This document shows positions 53,505-62,167 of a stretch of DNA of 64,000 bases, piece by piece; positions within the stretch are counted from its first letter, which is position 1; each line of letters begins with the position of its first letter. Position numbers and translations under genes: made by a program. The notes beneath the pieces were generated by a model. The model made no database searches, was not told where the DNA came from, and was given only the letters and a program-made list of their open reading frames with translations. The DNA is from Martinezella tropici (GTDB lineage: Bacteria; Pseudomonadota; Alphaproteobacteria; Rhizobiales; Rhizobiaceae). The stretch is taken from positions 434,001 through 498,000 of the forward strand of contig NZ_VNIP01000003.1 of NCBI RefSeq assembly GCF_008370325.1. The letters run 5' to 3'.

Positions 53505-53516
53505 ATGGTATGCCAT
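53505..53516. promoter_or_regulatory. GntR-type operator A, before the DUF1185 gene
   Basis: ATGGTATGCCAT is an almost perfect 12-bp palindrome 28 bp before the DUF1185 start codon. The related ATGGTATACCGT lies at 53690 and ATGGCCTACCAA at 55542, before the gntR-like gene. These are of the TGGTATACCA type used by FCD-class GntR regulators. The rest of 53478-53848 holds no supported gene. Confidence 0.6.
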
Positions 53517-53689
53517 AATACATGGCTGTCAAGCTGCTTTGAGCGAGCGGATGAAAAAGCCGCAGCACCATGGAGAAATAATAGTTATAACAATGGCTTA
53601 TTGATATGCAGCGAAGAGCGTTCGCCGTCGCGATGCTTGTTCGCCACATATCTTCAGCCATCTGGCGGTCCGATTTTGTATTAGTTATT

Positions 53690-53701
53690 ATGGTATACCG
53701 T
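53690..53701. promoter_or_regulatory. GntR-type operator B
   Basis: ATGGTATACCGT, within the longer TATTATGGTATACCGTCATA, lies 185 bp upstream of operator A in the same intergenic region. Two separated sites would allow looping or cooperative repression of the downstream operon. Confidence 0.55.
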
Positions 53702-53848
53702 CATATTGAGCATATGAGAAAGTCAACCCGGCATCTTCAGCGAGTCGCAATCTGATGCGGCATGATGCTCTTCGATACTGCCTGCCTCTCGACGGTGGAT
53801 GAGACCTGGCAAGCCGACATGCTCGCGGGACGTCGACGTCGGTTGGGT

Positions 53849-54760
53849 TCAAACCTGCCGCACGATGGCGCCTATCGCGTTGACGACAATGCGCGCCGCC
53901 GTGAGGGCCGACATACCGTCGACATCGGCGGGAGGATAGAGCTCCACGAGATCGAAGCCCGCAATCTTCGCTCGTCCGCCGAGGCCTGCAATCAGATCGA
54001 TCACCTGCGTATAGGTGAGGCCACCAGGTGTCCGCGCCGCGACGCCGGGCATGATGCCGGGATCGATGCTGTCACAATCCAGGGTGACGACGACGCGCGC
54101 TCCCTTCGGAATATGCCGGAGAGCAGCGCCTACCCCCTGGGCATGTATCTCGCGGGCCTCCACGAAATGGCTGCCGTAGCGCTGCGCAGCTTCGATATCT
54201 GCAAGACGTGCGCTGCCTACCCCGCGAAGACCGACCTGCACCATTCCGGCAACATGCGGCATCTCACTTGCCCGGCGCATCGGGCTCGAATAGCCGTAGC
54301 GCTCGCCATGCACCTCGTCGCGCCAATCGATATGGGCGTCAATCTGCAAAACCCAGACCGGCCCGTGATCGGCAAAGCCGGCGATGAAAGGCGTGGTTAC
54401 CGAACAATCACCGCCGAGCAGGATCGGTACAACAGGCAATGACAGCATCTCGCGCGTCTTTGCCTCGATCCGAGCCCGGTTCCCCTCATTGTCATGCATG
54501 ATGGTCGGAATATTGCCGGTGTCGATGCAGCACGACGGCTTGTCGTCGAACAACGGTCCGCCAAGATCAAAATCCCAATGTTCGACGAGTGCGGCATCAT
54601 CCTGGCTTGCGGCACGGATCGCGTCAGCGGCGGGGACATAGCCGCTGCTGTCCTTGCCGGGATAGGTACTGCCATGACCGGCCCCGAAGATCGCCACGCG
54701 CGGCAAAAGGGCATCATCGAGGCGATCCGGAAAGCCGAGAAAGGAAGGTGAGGCTGTCAT
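53849..54760 (-). CDS. Arginase/agmatinase family ureohydrolase with altered metal ligand
   Basis: 303 residues. The Mn-site motifs are at 116-120 (GGDCS), 141-145 (DAHID) and 226-234 (TLDCDSIDP); Glu273 in DLVELYP is also conserved. The normal GGDHS histidine is Cys119 here. Ureohydrolases cut guanidino compounds to urea and an amine (arginine, agmatine, guanidinobutyrate). The ligand change may alter metal preference or substrate, or lower activity. ATG 54760 with AGGAA upstream is chosen over a far upstream start. It lies 55 bp after the GntR gene and upstream of the catabolic operon, so it is likely a first or linked step. Confidence 0.85.
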   Translation of the reverse strand: MTASPSFLGFPDRLDDALLPRVAIFGAGHGSTYPGKDSSGYVPAADAIRAASQDDAALVEHWDFDLGGPLFDDKPSCCIDTGNIPTIMHDNEGNRARIEAKTREMLSLPVVPILLGGDCSVTTPFIAGFADHGPVWVLQIDAHIDWRDEVHGERYGYSSPMRRASEMPHVAGMVQVGLRGVGSARLADIEAAQRYGSHFVEAREIHAQGVGAALRHIPKGARVVVTLDCDSIDPGIMPGVAARTPGGLTYTQVIDLIAGLGGRAKIAGFDLVELYPPADVDGMSALTAARIVVNAIGAIVRQV

Positions 54761-54815
54761 TTCCTGATGGCCTTGATGATGGTTTCGCCGAGGGCTCGAT
54801 GTAGACGTGTCGAAA

Positions 54816-55511
54816 TTAATCGGTCGACTGCCGCCCGGAAAGCACGGCCTGGGCAATAGCGCTCGCACTTGCGACATGCTCCATTGCTGCCTTATGGGCG
54901 CCCTCGCCGTCACCGCGCCGGATGGCATCGACGATGCGAGCCATTTGAGCCGGCCCCTGGACATCGCGATTCTGCGTCTTGATCGTCATGGAACGCAGGT
55001 GATTGATGCGCACGGTCAGAAGGTTGACGACGCCCCACGCCACATGGCGGTCGACCATGCTGAACAGCGTCTGATAGAAGGAAGACGTATGGGCGAGCAC
55101 GCCGGGCATATCCTTCTCTCGATAGCTGCGCTTTATATCCTCGAGCGACTTGTCGAGGGCATCGGCGATCGCGGGATTGTTCTGCTCGGCGCAAAGCCGC
55201 GCCGCCATTCCTTCGAGAGCACCGCGAATCTCGTAGATCTGCTTGGCTTCGTCATGATTGAGCTGCGCGACGATCGGTCCCTTGTTCGGGAGATTGGCGA
55301 CAAGGCCTTCGGATTCGAGGTGACGCAGAACCTCGCGCACGATCGTGCGGCTAACGCCGAGCTGAGCGCAGAGATCGCGCTCCACAAGGCGATCCCCCGG
55401 CCGGAAATAGCCGTTGATGATCGCTTCCCGCACCTTGTCGAGGGCGAGTTCACGCAACGTCTTTGCCGGACGCTCCACGCGAATTGCGGCGCTGTGCGCA
55501 TCGTCATTCAT
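54816..55511 (-). CDS. GntR family regulator (FCD subfamily)
   Basis: 231 residues. An N-terminal winged helix (about 20-85: GDRLVERDLCAQLGVSRTIVREVLRHL, given here as two joined parts, GDRLVERDLCAQLGVS and RTIVREVLRHL) precedes an all-helical FCD domain with metal-binding His residues expected near HTSSFYQTLF, RINHLRS and AAMEHVASA. ATG 55511 is chosen; the reading frame upstream has no GntR character. A site related to operators A and B lies 31 bp before its start, which implies autoregulation and control of the 53477-44331 operon. The inducer should be the pathway substrate or an intermediate. Confidence 0.87.
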   Translation of the reverse strand: MNDDAHSAAIRVERPAKTLRELALDKVREAIINGYFRPGDRLVERDLCAQLGVSRTIVREVLRHLESEGLVANLPNKGPIVAQLNHDEAKQIYEIRGALEGMAARLCAEQNNPAIADALDKSLEDIKRSYREKDMPGVLAHTSSFYQTLFSMVDRHVAWGVVNLLTVRINHLRSMTIKTQNRDVQGPAQMARIVDAIRRGDGEGAHKAAMEHVASASAIAQAVLSGRQSTD

Positions 55512-55541
55512 TCCCGCACCCCGATTCCCGGATACCATATT

Positions 55542-55553
55542 ATGGCCTACCAA
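55542..55553. promoter_or_regulatory. GntR-type operator C, before the regulator gene
   Basis: ATGGCCTACCAA preceded by TATT matches the TATTATGGTATACC form at 53686-53699 in all but two central positions. Next to it ACCATATTATGG (55533-55544) forms a second small dyad. The site lies upstream of the GntR start codon. Confidence 0.45.
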
Positions 55554-55762
55554 GATCATCCATTGTCGAAATGAAGTCAATGGAGCAGAGAGCGCCTCGG
55601 CGCAAGGCCTGTTGCCGAATGCCGAAATGCTCCTTGAGCCCCTTCCGGCCTTTTGGTGTAACGTCGACGGCACGAGAGACGGTCGGCAAGATGATGCTGT
55701 CGCTCTGTTCGTTCGAGACATTGCCTGGCCACCATGGCGCATGGGCGTGATAGCGGCTCCGG

Positions 55763-58700
55763 TCAATGCACGGGCGCCGGCTCCGCGTCGGACGCAGCCT
55801 GCTTGTGATGGTCGGCGGCGAGCAGCATGTAGACGGCGGGCACTACGAAAAGCGTGAACAATGTCCCGATGGCGAGCCCCGCCGCGATCACAAGGCCCAT
55901 GTTGAAGCGAGCGGATGCGCCGGCACCGGTCGCCAGGATCAGCGGCACGACGCCTAAGACCATAGCACCGGTCGTCATCAGGATCGGACGCAGACGAATG
56001 CCGCAGGCACCCTCGATCGCCTCGCGTTTGGTCTTTCCGGACGCCTGCAGCGTATTCGCCACCTCGACGATCAGGATACCGTGCTTGCTGATCAGCCCCA
56101 TCAGCGTCACCAAGCCGACCTGCGTATAGATGTTCATCGTCGCGCCGCCGATGCCGAGGCTGATGAAGGCGAGCGCGCCCGCGATCGACATGGGCACCGA
56201 CACAAGAATGATCAGTGGGTCGCGGAAGCTGTTGAACTGCGCCGACAGCGCCAGGAAAACGATGATCAAGGCGAGAGCGAAGGTAGTAGCCATGCCACTG
56301 GATTCTTGCACATATTGGCGTGACTGGCCTCCGTAATCGACCGAGTAGCCCTGTGGCAGCGTGCGCGCCGCGATCGACTTGAGGGTTTCCAGGGCATCGC
56401 CGACAGCGACGCCCGGGGCCGGCACGCCCGAGATGGTGGCCGAATTCAGCTGCTGGAAATGCGCAACCGAACGCGGCGTCGCTTGAAGCTTCGCCGTCGC
56501 GATCGCCGAAAGCGGAATCTTGTCGCCGTTCACGGTTGCGATTGGATAGTTCATGATCTGATCGATGGTCTGGCGCGAGCGCTGTTCCACCTGCGGTATG
56601 ACCTGATAGGAACGGTTGTCGATACTGAAATAGTTGACGTAGCCGCCACCCAGCATGGCTGCGAGCGCCGAACCGACGTTGTTCATCGACAGGCCGAGAG
56701 CCGATGCCTTGCTGCGGTCGATCTGGATCGAATATTGCGGATTGTCGACGTAGAGATCCTTCGTCAGGAAGATGAATTCACCGGATTTCTGCGCTTCCTG
56801 CAGGAAGGTGTTGGATACTTCGTTGAGCTGGTCGAAGCTGCCGGTGCTGCCGATAGCGAACTGCACCGGCAAGCCGCTGGCACCGGGCAGCGGCGGTATC
56901 TGGAAGACCACCGCCTGCCCGCCGGCGATCTTTGCGAGGTCCGCCTGCACCAGCGGCTGCAGTTGATCCGCCGTTCGGTTGCGCTGGTCCCACGGCTTCA
57001 ACACCATGCCCTCGAAAGACGTGCCGGGCACCTCCACCTGCAGGGTATGGTCGGTTTCGGGGAAGCTGGCGAAGACCTTGTTGACGTGATCGGAGTTGAG
57101 TAGCTTTTGGTCAAGCGTCGCGTTCGGGGCATTCGTCATCTGCGCAGCGAGGAATCCCTGGTCTTCGTTGGGAGCCAGTTCGGTCTTAGCGCTGGTGTAG
57201 AGGAAATAGATGCTGCCAAGGACGATCACGGCAAAGACCAACGCCACCGGCACGGTATTCAGGCTGCCGTGCAGCATGCGCACGTATGGCCTGTGGATTT
57301 CGGAGAAGCGGCGATCGATGAAATCGGAGATGCGCTCCTCCCAGCCGCTGCGATCGGTCAAATGCGGCTTCAGGATGCGCGAACACATCATCGGCGTCAG
57401 CGTCAGCGCGATGATCATGGAAACGGTGACGGCGCCCACCAACGTAAAGGCAAATTCCGTAAATAGAGCGCCGGTCAGGCCGCCCTGAAAGCCGATCGGC
57501 ACATAGACGGCGACCAGCACGACGGTCATCGCGAGGATCGGCCCCACCAGTTCGTGCGCCGCAGCCAGCGCCGCTTGCATCGGCGGCGCCCCTTCCTCGA
57601 TGTGACGGTTGACGTTCTCCACGACGATGATGGCGTCATCGACCACGAGGCCGATCGCCAGCACCAGGGCAAGCAACGTCAGAAGATTGATCGAGAAGCC
57701 AAAGATCAACATCATCGCGAAGGTGCCGACCAACGATAGCGGTATGGCGACGATCGGAATGGCAACCGATCGCGGTGAGCCGAGAAAGGCGAACACGACG
57801 AAAATGACGATCACCAGAGCCTCGATCAGGCTCTTGACCACCTCATCGATCGACGTGGTGACGAAGGTGCTGGAGTCATAGACGATATAGCCTTCGAGCC
57901 CCTGCGGCAGCTGCGCCTGGATACTCGGAAACACCGCGCGTACACCAGCGATCACGTCGAGCAGGTTTGCCGTCGGCGCAATTTGGATACCCATGAACAC
58001 GCCATCCTGCGCATCGAACCGGATCTGGACATCTGGATTTTGCGATCCCAGCACGACGGTAGCGACATCCTTCAGCCGAACGATCGTGCTGTCGATCTGC
58101 CTGACCACCATCTCCCTGAATTCGTCAGCCGAATGCAGATCGGTCTGTGCCGTCAGCACCGTCTGAGTCATCTGGCCGCGCGTGGTGCCAACACCGGAAA
58201 TATAGTTGTTGTTTGCGAGTGCCGTCGCGACATCCCCGGCTGTCAATCCGTAGGCCGCGAGTTTATCGGGCTTCAGCCAGGCTCTCAAAGCAAAGGTTCG
58301 CGCGCCAAGAATTTCCGCTGTCTGAACGCCGTTGACCGCCTGCAGCTTGGGCTGAACCACGCGCGTCAGATAGTCGGTGATCTGGTTGCTGGCCAGGACA
58401 TCGCTGCGGAAGCCGATATACATCGCATCGATCGACGTGCCGATGGAAACCGTCATGATGGGCTGCTGCGTGCCGTTCGGCAGCTGGTTGAGCACCGAGG
58501 ATACCTTGGCGTTGATTTCCGTCATCGCCGCGTCGGCGCTGTAGTTAAGGCGCAGGTTGACCGTGATTGTCGACGTGCCGCTGGTGCTCGACGAGGTCAT
58601 GTAATCGATGCCGTTGGCCTGGGCGATGGCGTTTTCGAGCGGCGTCGTGATGAAACCCGCGATGACGTCGGGCGCAGCACCGGGATAGGTGGTTAACACC

Positions 58701-58837
58701 GTGACCACGGCATTCTGGGTCTGCGGATATTGACGGACGGTGAGCGAACGGAACGACTGGTAGCCGATCACGATAATCAACGCGCTGACCACGAGAGCAA
58801 GAACGGGGCGCTTGATGAAGATATCGGTGATATTCAT
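55763..58837 (-). CDS. RND efflux transporter (MexI/MdtC-like)
   Basis: 1024 residues. It opens MNITDIFIKRPVLALVVSAL. The proton-relay motif AIGLVVDDAIIVVENVNRH has both Asp residues near 405. Twelve membrane helices and two large periplasmic loops are present, with a late ALSAQFNSFRDPLIILVSVP. The sequence differs clearly from the two other RND pumps in the window, so the three are separate acquisitions. It follows its adaptor gene after 9 bp. No outer-membrane gene or local regulator is adjacent; the nearest regulator is the LuxR-type gene at 60496 on the same strand. Confidence 0.9.
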   Translation of the reverse strand: MNITDIFIKRPVLALVVSALIIVIGYQSFRSLTVRQYPQTQNAVVTVLTTYPGAAPDVIAGFITTPLENAIAQANGIDYMTSSSTSGTSTITVNLRLNYSADAAMTEINAKVSSVLNQLPNGTQQPIMTVSIGTSIDAMYIGFRSDVLASNQITDYLTRVVQPKLQAVNGVQTAEILGARTFALRAWLKPDKLAAYGLTAGDVATALANNNYISGVGTTRGQMTQTVLTAQTDLHSADEFREMVVRQIDSTIVRLKDVATVVLGSQNPDVQIRFDAQDGVFMGIQIAPTANLLDVIAGVRAVFPSIQAQLPQGLEGYIVYDSSTFVTTSIDEVVKSLIEALVIVIFVVFAFLGSPRSVAIPIVAIPLSLVGTFAMMLIFGFSINLLTLLALVLAIGLVVDDAIIVVENVNRHIEEGAPPMQAALAAAHELVGPILAMTVVLVAVYVPIGFQGGLTGALFTEFAFTLVGAVTVSMIIALTLTPMMCSRILKPHLTDRSGWEERISDFIDRRFSEIHRPYVRMLHGSLNTVPVALVFAVIVLGSIYFLYTSAKTELAPNEDQGFLAAQMTNAPNATLDQKLLNSDHVNKVFASFPETDHTLQVEVPGTSFEGMVLKPWDQRNRTADQLQPLVQADLAKIAGGQAVVFQIPPLPGASGLPVQFAIGSTGSFDQLNEVSNTFLQEAQKSGEFIFLTKDLYVDNPQYSIQIDRSKASALGLSMNNVGSALAAMLGGGYVNYFSIDNRSYQVIPQVEQRSRQTIDQIMNYPIATVNGDKIPLSAIATAKLQATPRSVAHFQQLNSATISGVPAPGVAVGDALETLKSIAARTLPQGYSVDYGGQSRQYVQESSGMATTFALALIIVFLALSAQFNSFRDPLIILVSVPMSIAGALAFISLGIGGATMNIYTQVGLVTLMGLISKHGILIVEVANTLQASGKTKREAIEGACGIRLRPILMTTGAMVLGVVPLILATGAGASARFNMGLVIAAGLAIGTLFTLFVVPAVYMLLAADHHKQAASDAEPAPVH

Positions 58838-58846
58838 CGCTACACC

Positions 58847-59980
58847 TCAGTTGGGGTTTGCCGGATTTGCGTTGGGATCGTTCGACGGCTGAACGTCATT
58901 GTTGATGATGACAGGCGAGCCGCTATTGAGCTTCAATTGGCCGGAGGTCACCACGACTTCGCCCGCGTTTATGCCTTTGGTCACCGCGATCTGGTCACCG
59001 CGCGCTTGCCCGGTGCTGACGAACTTCTGACTGGCGACAAGCTGCGGCTTTCCATCCGACGCGTTGCCTTTATCGGTCACCACATAAACGACGTTGCCAT
59101 AGGGATTGACGGTGACGGCAGTCCGCGGCAGAGCGATATATTCTTTCGGTTCACCCACCACCACAGAAACACTGCCGAACATGCCGGGCAAAAGCTTGCG
59201 GTCGGCATTAGGAAACGTTGCACGGATGGTGATGTTACGGCTCTGAGTGTCGACCAGCGGGCTGATTGCGGTGATCTTACCATCGAAGGTCTGGTTGCCA
59301 TAAGCGTCGACGGTCGCCGTCACCGCTTGGCCGACCTTCAGCTGCGACAGGGCCTGCTGCGGCAGCGAGAAATCAAACTGGATCGGGTCGAGCGACTGTA
59401 GGGTGACGACCGCCGTTCCAGCCGCCAGATATTGGCCGAGGCTCACCAGTCTGATGCCGAGGTGTCCGTCGAAAGGCGCGCGGATCGAATATTGATCGAT
59501 CAGCGCCTGCTGCGACGCGACCTGTGCCTGCGCAGCCTTCCATGTGGCCAGATCGCTGTCGACCTGGCTTTGTGCAATGGTATTTGCCTTGATCAGCTTG
59601 GAATCGCGCTCATAGGCGATCTGCGCGTTTGTCGCCGATGCCTGGTATTGCTGCAGCGTAGCGATCTGCTGATCGGCAAGCAGCTGGACGATGAGATCGC
59701 CCTTCTTGACATCCTGGCCGTCCTGAAAGCCGATCTTCTGGACGATGCCCTGGACCTGGGCCGAGAGATTGGCGCCTTCGACCGCATTGAAGCTGCCTAT
59801 GGATTGCAGCGTGGTTTGCCACGGGCTCGTTGCCGCCGTCATTGTGGAGACCGTCTGAGGTGGCGCCTTGAGATTAGCCAGATACGCCGCGATCATGCGG
59901 TTCTTGAATGCCTGGAAGCCGAAAATCCCGCCCAGGATCAGGCCTATGACGATCAGCATGATCACCATGCGTTTTATCAT
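58847..59980 (-). CDS. RND periplasmic adaptor (MexH-like)
   Basis: 377 residues with an N-terminal membrane anchor (about 6-24: MLIVIGLILGGIFGFQAF) instead of a lipobox. A lipoyl half follows (SAQVQGIVQKIGFQDGQDV near 75), then a coiled-coil hairpin (about 100-150), the second lipoyl half (IRAPFDGHLGIRLVSLGQYL near 155), and barrel domains with LLPGMFGSVSVVVG near 265. The C-terminus is Asn/Pro-rich. ATG 59980 is chosen; a longer frame from 60043 adds residues unlike a signal. It is the first gene of a two-gene pump operon. Confidence 0.88.
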   Translation of the reverse strand: MIKRMVIMLIVIGLILGGIFGFQAFKNRMIAAYLANLKAPPQTVSTMTAATSPWQTTLQSIGSFNAVEGANLSAQVQGIVQKIGFQDGQDVKKGDLIVQLLADQQIATLQQYQASATNAQIAYERDSKLIKANTIAQSQVDSDLATWKAAQAQVASQQALIDQYSIRAPFDGHLGIRLVSLGQYLAAGTAVVTLQSLDPIQFDFSLPQQALSQLKVGQAVTATVDAYGNQTFDGKITAISPLVDTQSRNITIRATFPNADRKLLPGMFGSVSVVVGEPKEYIALPRTAVTVNPYGNVVYVVTDKGNASDGKPQLVASQKFVSTGQARGDQIAVTKGINAGEVVVTSGQLKLNSGSPVIINNDVQPSNDPNANPANPN

Positions 59981-60495
59981 GACTGGTAACTCTATTTTTC
60001 GGGAACAGGTCGCTGAGAATTCTGATGGTGTCGGCTCCGGCAAGGTTCACGAGAGACCTTCCGCGCCAAAGTTGCCGCATTCTTTACTGGCGCCTGCGAT
60101 CGGCGCCTACCTTGAAAGCCATTTTGTTCGGAACTGGCGGGATCGCGGGAAACCGCGCCCTTGCGGCGATGACCGCCGCTGAACGACGCCTTTCGGCCGC
60201 CGGAGGCAGCATCAACTTCGCCATGATTGAAGCTGGTGGCGTCCAAATCGGCCGTCCTCAGCAAACAGACCAGTCAAACGTCATTCGCACGCCTCTGCTT
60301 CTGATTCAGCACGAGTTTTTACGATCCGAATTACGATAGGCAATTTGCTATGTCCGAACCATATTTAGTAGAGTCCTGAATAAAGGCAATAATGGTACCG
60401 AAACTATCATAGCTGGGCGAAACGAACTCATTCGCCCGATCAATATTCCGTGCAATCTGGCGAAGCTTCCCAGCCGGTGTCGCAGAGAGCCGAGC
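59981..60495. other. Intergenic region upstream of the MexHI-like operon
   Basis: 515 bp between the first luxR-type gene and the adaptor gene, both on the minus strand. No reading frame here has a ribosome site or recognisable protein features. It presumably carries the pump promoter. I looked for a dyad like the one at 62148 and did not find one. Confidence 0.4.
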
Positions 60496-61266
60496 CTATC
60501 TTATCAGACCGAGCCGAATGGCGATCGCGATGGCATTGGTTGTATTTTTTGCTTCGAGCTTGTCGCGAACCGAGCGCAGATGCTTTTCGGCGCCGTGATG
60601 GGTGATGCCCATCCGCACCGCGATCTCATGATCCCGCAAGCCATCCGCTGCCAGTTGCAGCGCGCGTCTTTCCCTGAGCGAGACGCCCTTCAGCAATGGA
60701 AGCTGATCCAGTTCCCTGAGCTGGAGGGCACGATCCACGGCAAAGGTCGCCAGCAATTGCAGACCGCCGCGCTCCTGCTCCCTGATTTCGAGATGCTCAC
60801 CGCCGATGGAAAAACCTATCACGGTTCCATCGAAAGTCTGCAGGGCGATGGTGAAACCCTCGCGCAGGCCAAACTCCCCGGCTTCCCCCATGACATCGCG
60901 CGCCGTCGCATTCTGCAGTCTCTGGCCTTCTATGTCCCGCCAGAAGAACGGCGCATGCTGCTCCCTGACCATGCGTATCGTCGGATCGTGGCGCAGATAG
61001 TCATTGCTGAAATAACGGGAGATCCAATCGGTCGGCCAGGCATTGAGAAGAATATGGCCGACTTGCTGCCTCTTCGTGTCGCCGATCGGCGGCATTGTGC
61101 CCGCCAGCACATTTGTCGCGCCGAAGCGTCCGATATAGACGAGCACCAGCCGCAGGATATCGGCTTCGGTCTGTGCTGCCTCCATGGCCGTTATCAAGGC
61201 CGTCGTTTCTTCAAGCAGATGCGCCGGCATCGTTTCCGCGGAAGGTGACGAGGAATGCGTCTTCAT
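60496..61266 (-). CDS. LuxR-type autoinducer-binding regulator (first paralog)
   Basis: 256 residues. The autoinducer domain (about 25-175) holds the conserved Trp/Tyr/Asp/Pro set in NAWPTDWISRYFSNDY and RHDPTIRMV, plus FFW and the Gly of GLREGFTIAL. The helix-turn-helix is at about 190-250 (LRERRALQLAADGLRDHEIA, then RMGITHHGAEKHL). The canonical Glu of the first output helix is present. It is clearly a paralog of the protein encoded at 62167 and lies on the other side of the luxI gene, on the same strand. It should bind an acyl-homoserine lactone. Confidence 0.9.
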   Translation of the reverse strand: MKTHSSSPSAETMPAHLLEETTALITAMEAAQTEADILRLVLVYIGRFGATNVLAGTMPPIGDTKRQQVGHILLNAWPTDWISRYFSNDYLRHDPTIRMVREQHAPFFWRDIEGQRLQNATARDVMGEAGEFGLREGFTIALQTFDGTVIGFSIGGEHLEIREQERGGLQLLATFAVDRALQLRELDQLPLLKGVSLRERRALQLAADGLRDHEIAVRMGITHHGAEKHLRSVRDKLEAKNTTNAIAIAIRLGLIR

Positions 61267-61491
61267 ACTGATCTCACAGACTATTCGAAAGCTGAGAAGG
61301 ATTGTTTATATTAAACATTCCTCAATTATTATGAATGCCTCAATGGACGGGAAATTGGAAGGGCCAAACCTGCCTTCGATATCTCCCAATATGCGGCAAT
61401 TCACTGCTGGAGGGCGCTCCGGCGGGATGCTTCAGGCGCTCCGGCACGAGGCAGATGGCGCATGCCGCTAAAGCATCCCATGACATCCTAT

Positions 61492-62091
61492 CTAAGCCGC
61501 GCGACGGCGCAGGTCCGTCTTCAGGGAGCGAAGCTTCGCCAGCGTACGCTCATCGAACGATGCGGTGACAGCCACGACATCCTCTCCTGAAATCGACTGC
61601 GGCAATCCGAGCGCGCTGACCCGGAAATGAAGCTGCAGCAGCCGGAGGATCCAAAGCGGCTGCATTTCGATGATCACGGTATTGATACCGTTTTCCAAAC
61701 CCCATTCGACAAATCCCGAAAGCAGCGTGTTGGAAACCGCGCTCAAGGCACGGCCATGTTCTCTGTAGGCCGGCTCGACACAATAGCGCGTCCATTCCCA
61801 TATGTGCCGGCCGACGGGTCTTTCCTGCTCGCAAAGCTGCGGCAGCACCTCGGACAGAAGGTGGGGTTCGGTCGAGGGCAGCATTCGCTGATATCCAAGA
61901 ACCTCGCCTTCATTGATGAAAAGCATATGCACGGCATCCGCCGTATCGAATTGGTCGATCTCGCGACCATCGGCGCGCGTCAGATCATTCCATCCGCGCT
62001 CCTCGACGAATACGCGGTGCCGCAGGCGAAATGCCTGATCCATTTCGTCCTGATAGTCGTGCATGTTCCGGTCGGTGATAATGTGAAGCAT
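61492..62091 (-). CDS. Acyl-homoserine-lactone synthase (LuxI family)
   Basis: 199 residues with the invariant LuxI residues at their usual places: Arg24, Phe28 and Trp34 in RLRHRVFVEERGW, Asp46 and Asp49 in IDQFD, Arg69 in GYQRMLP, and Glu99 and Arg102 in WEWTRYC. It joins S-adenosylmethionine and an acyl chain from acyl-ACP to make the signal. The acyl length cannot be told from sequence. The gene is flanked by two luxR-type genes on the same strand, and a 20-bp dyad lies 57 bp upstream. Confidence 0.93.
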   Translation of the reverse strand: MLHIITDRNMHDYQDEMDQAFRLRHRVFVEERGWNDLTRADGREIDQFDTADAVHMLFINEGEVLGYQRMLPSTEPHLLSEVLPQLCEQERPVGRHIWEWTRYCVEPAYREHGRALSAVSNTLLSGFVEWGLENGINTVIIEMQPLWILRLLQLHFRVSALGLPQSISGEDVVAVTASFDERTLAKLRSLKTDLRRRAA

Positions 62092-62147
62092 CTCTGCAGC
62101 TCTCCTGTTTGGGCAAGCTGATCATCGGTTCGTTTCACGATCACCAC

Positions 62148-62167
62148 AGGTACGGAAAAGCGTACCT
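62148..62167. promoter_or_regulatory. Lux-box-like 20-bp dyad upstream of luxI
   Basis: AGGTACGGAAAAGCGTACCT has perfect 7-bp arms around 6 bases and the 20-bp length of lux boxes. It spans the end of the upstream luxR-type gene and lies 57 bp before the luxI start. No T tract follows it on the minus strand, so a terminator is less likely than an activator site. Its halves (AGGTACG) differ from the classical ACCTG halves. Confidence 0.55.

Noticed and set aside
62148..62167. Rho-independent terminator for the second luxR-type gene
   Set aside because: The dyad includes the gene's last base and has no following T tract on the minus strand; a regulatory site fits better.
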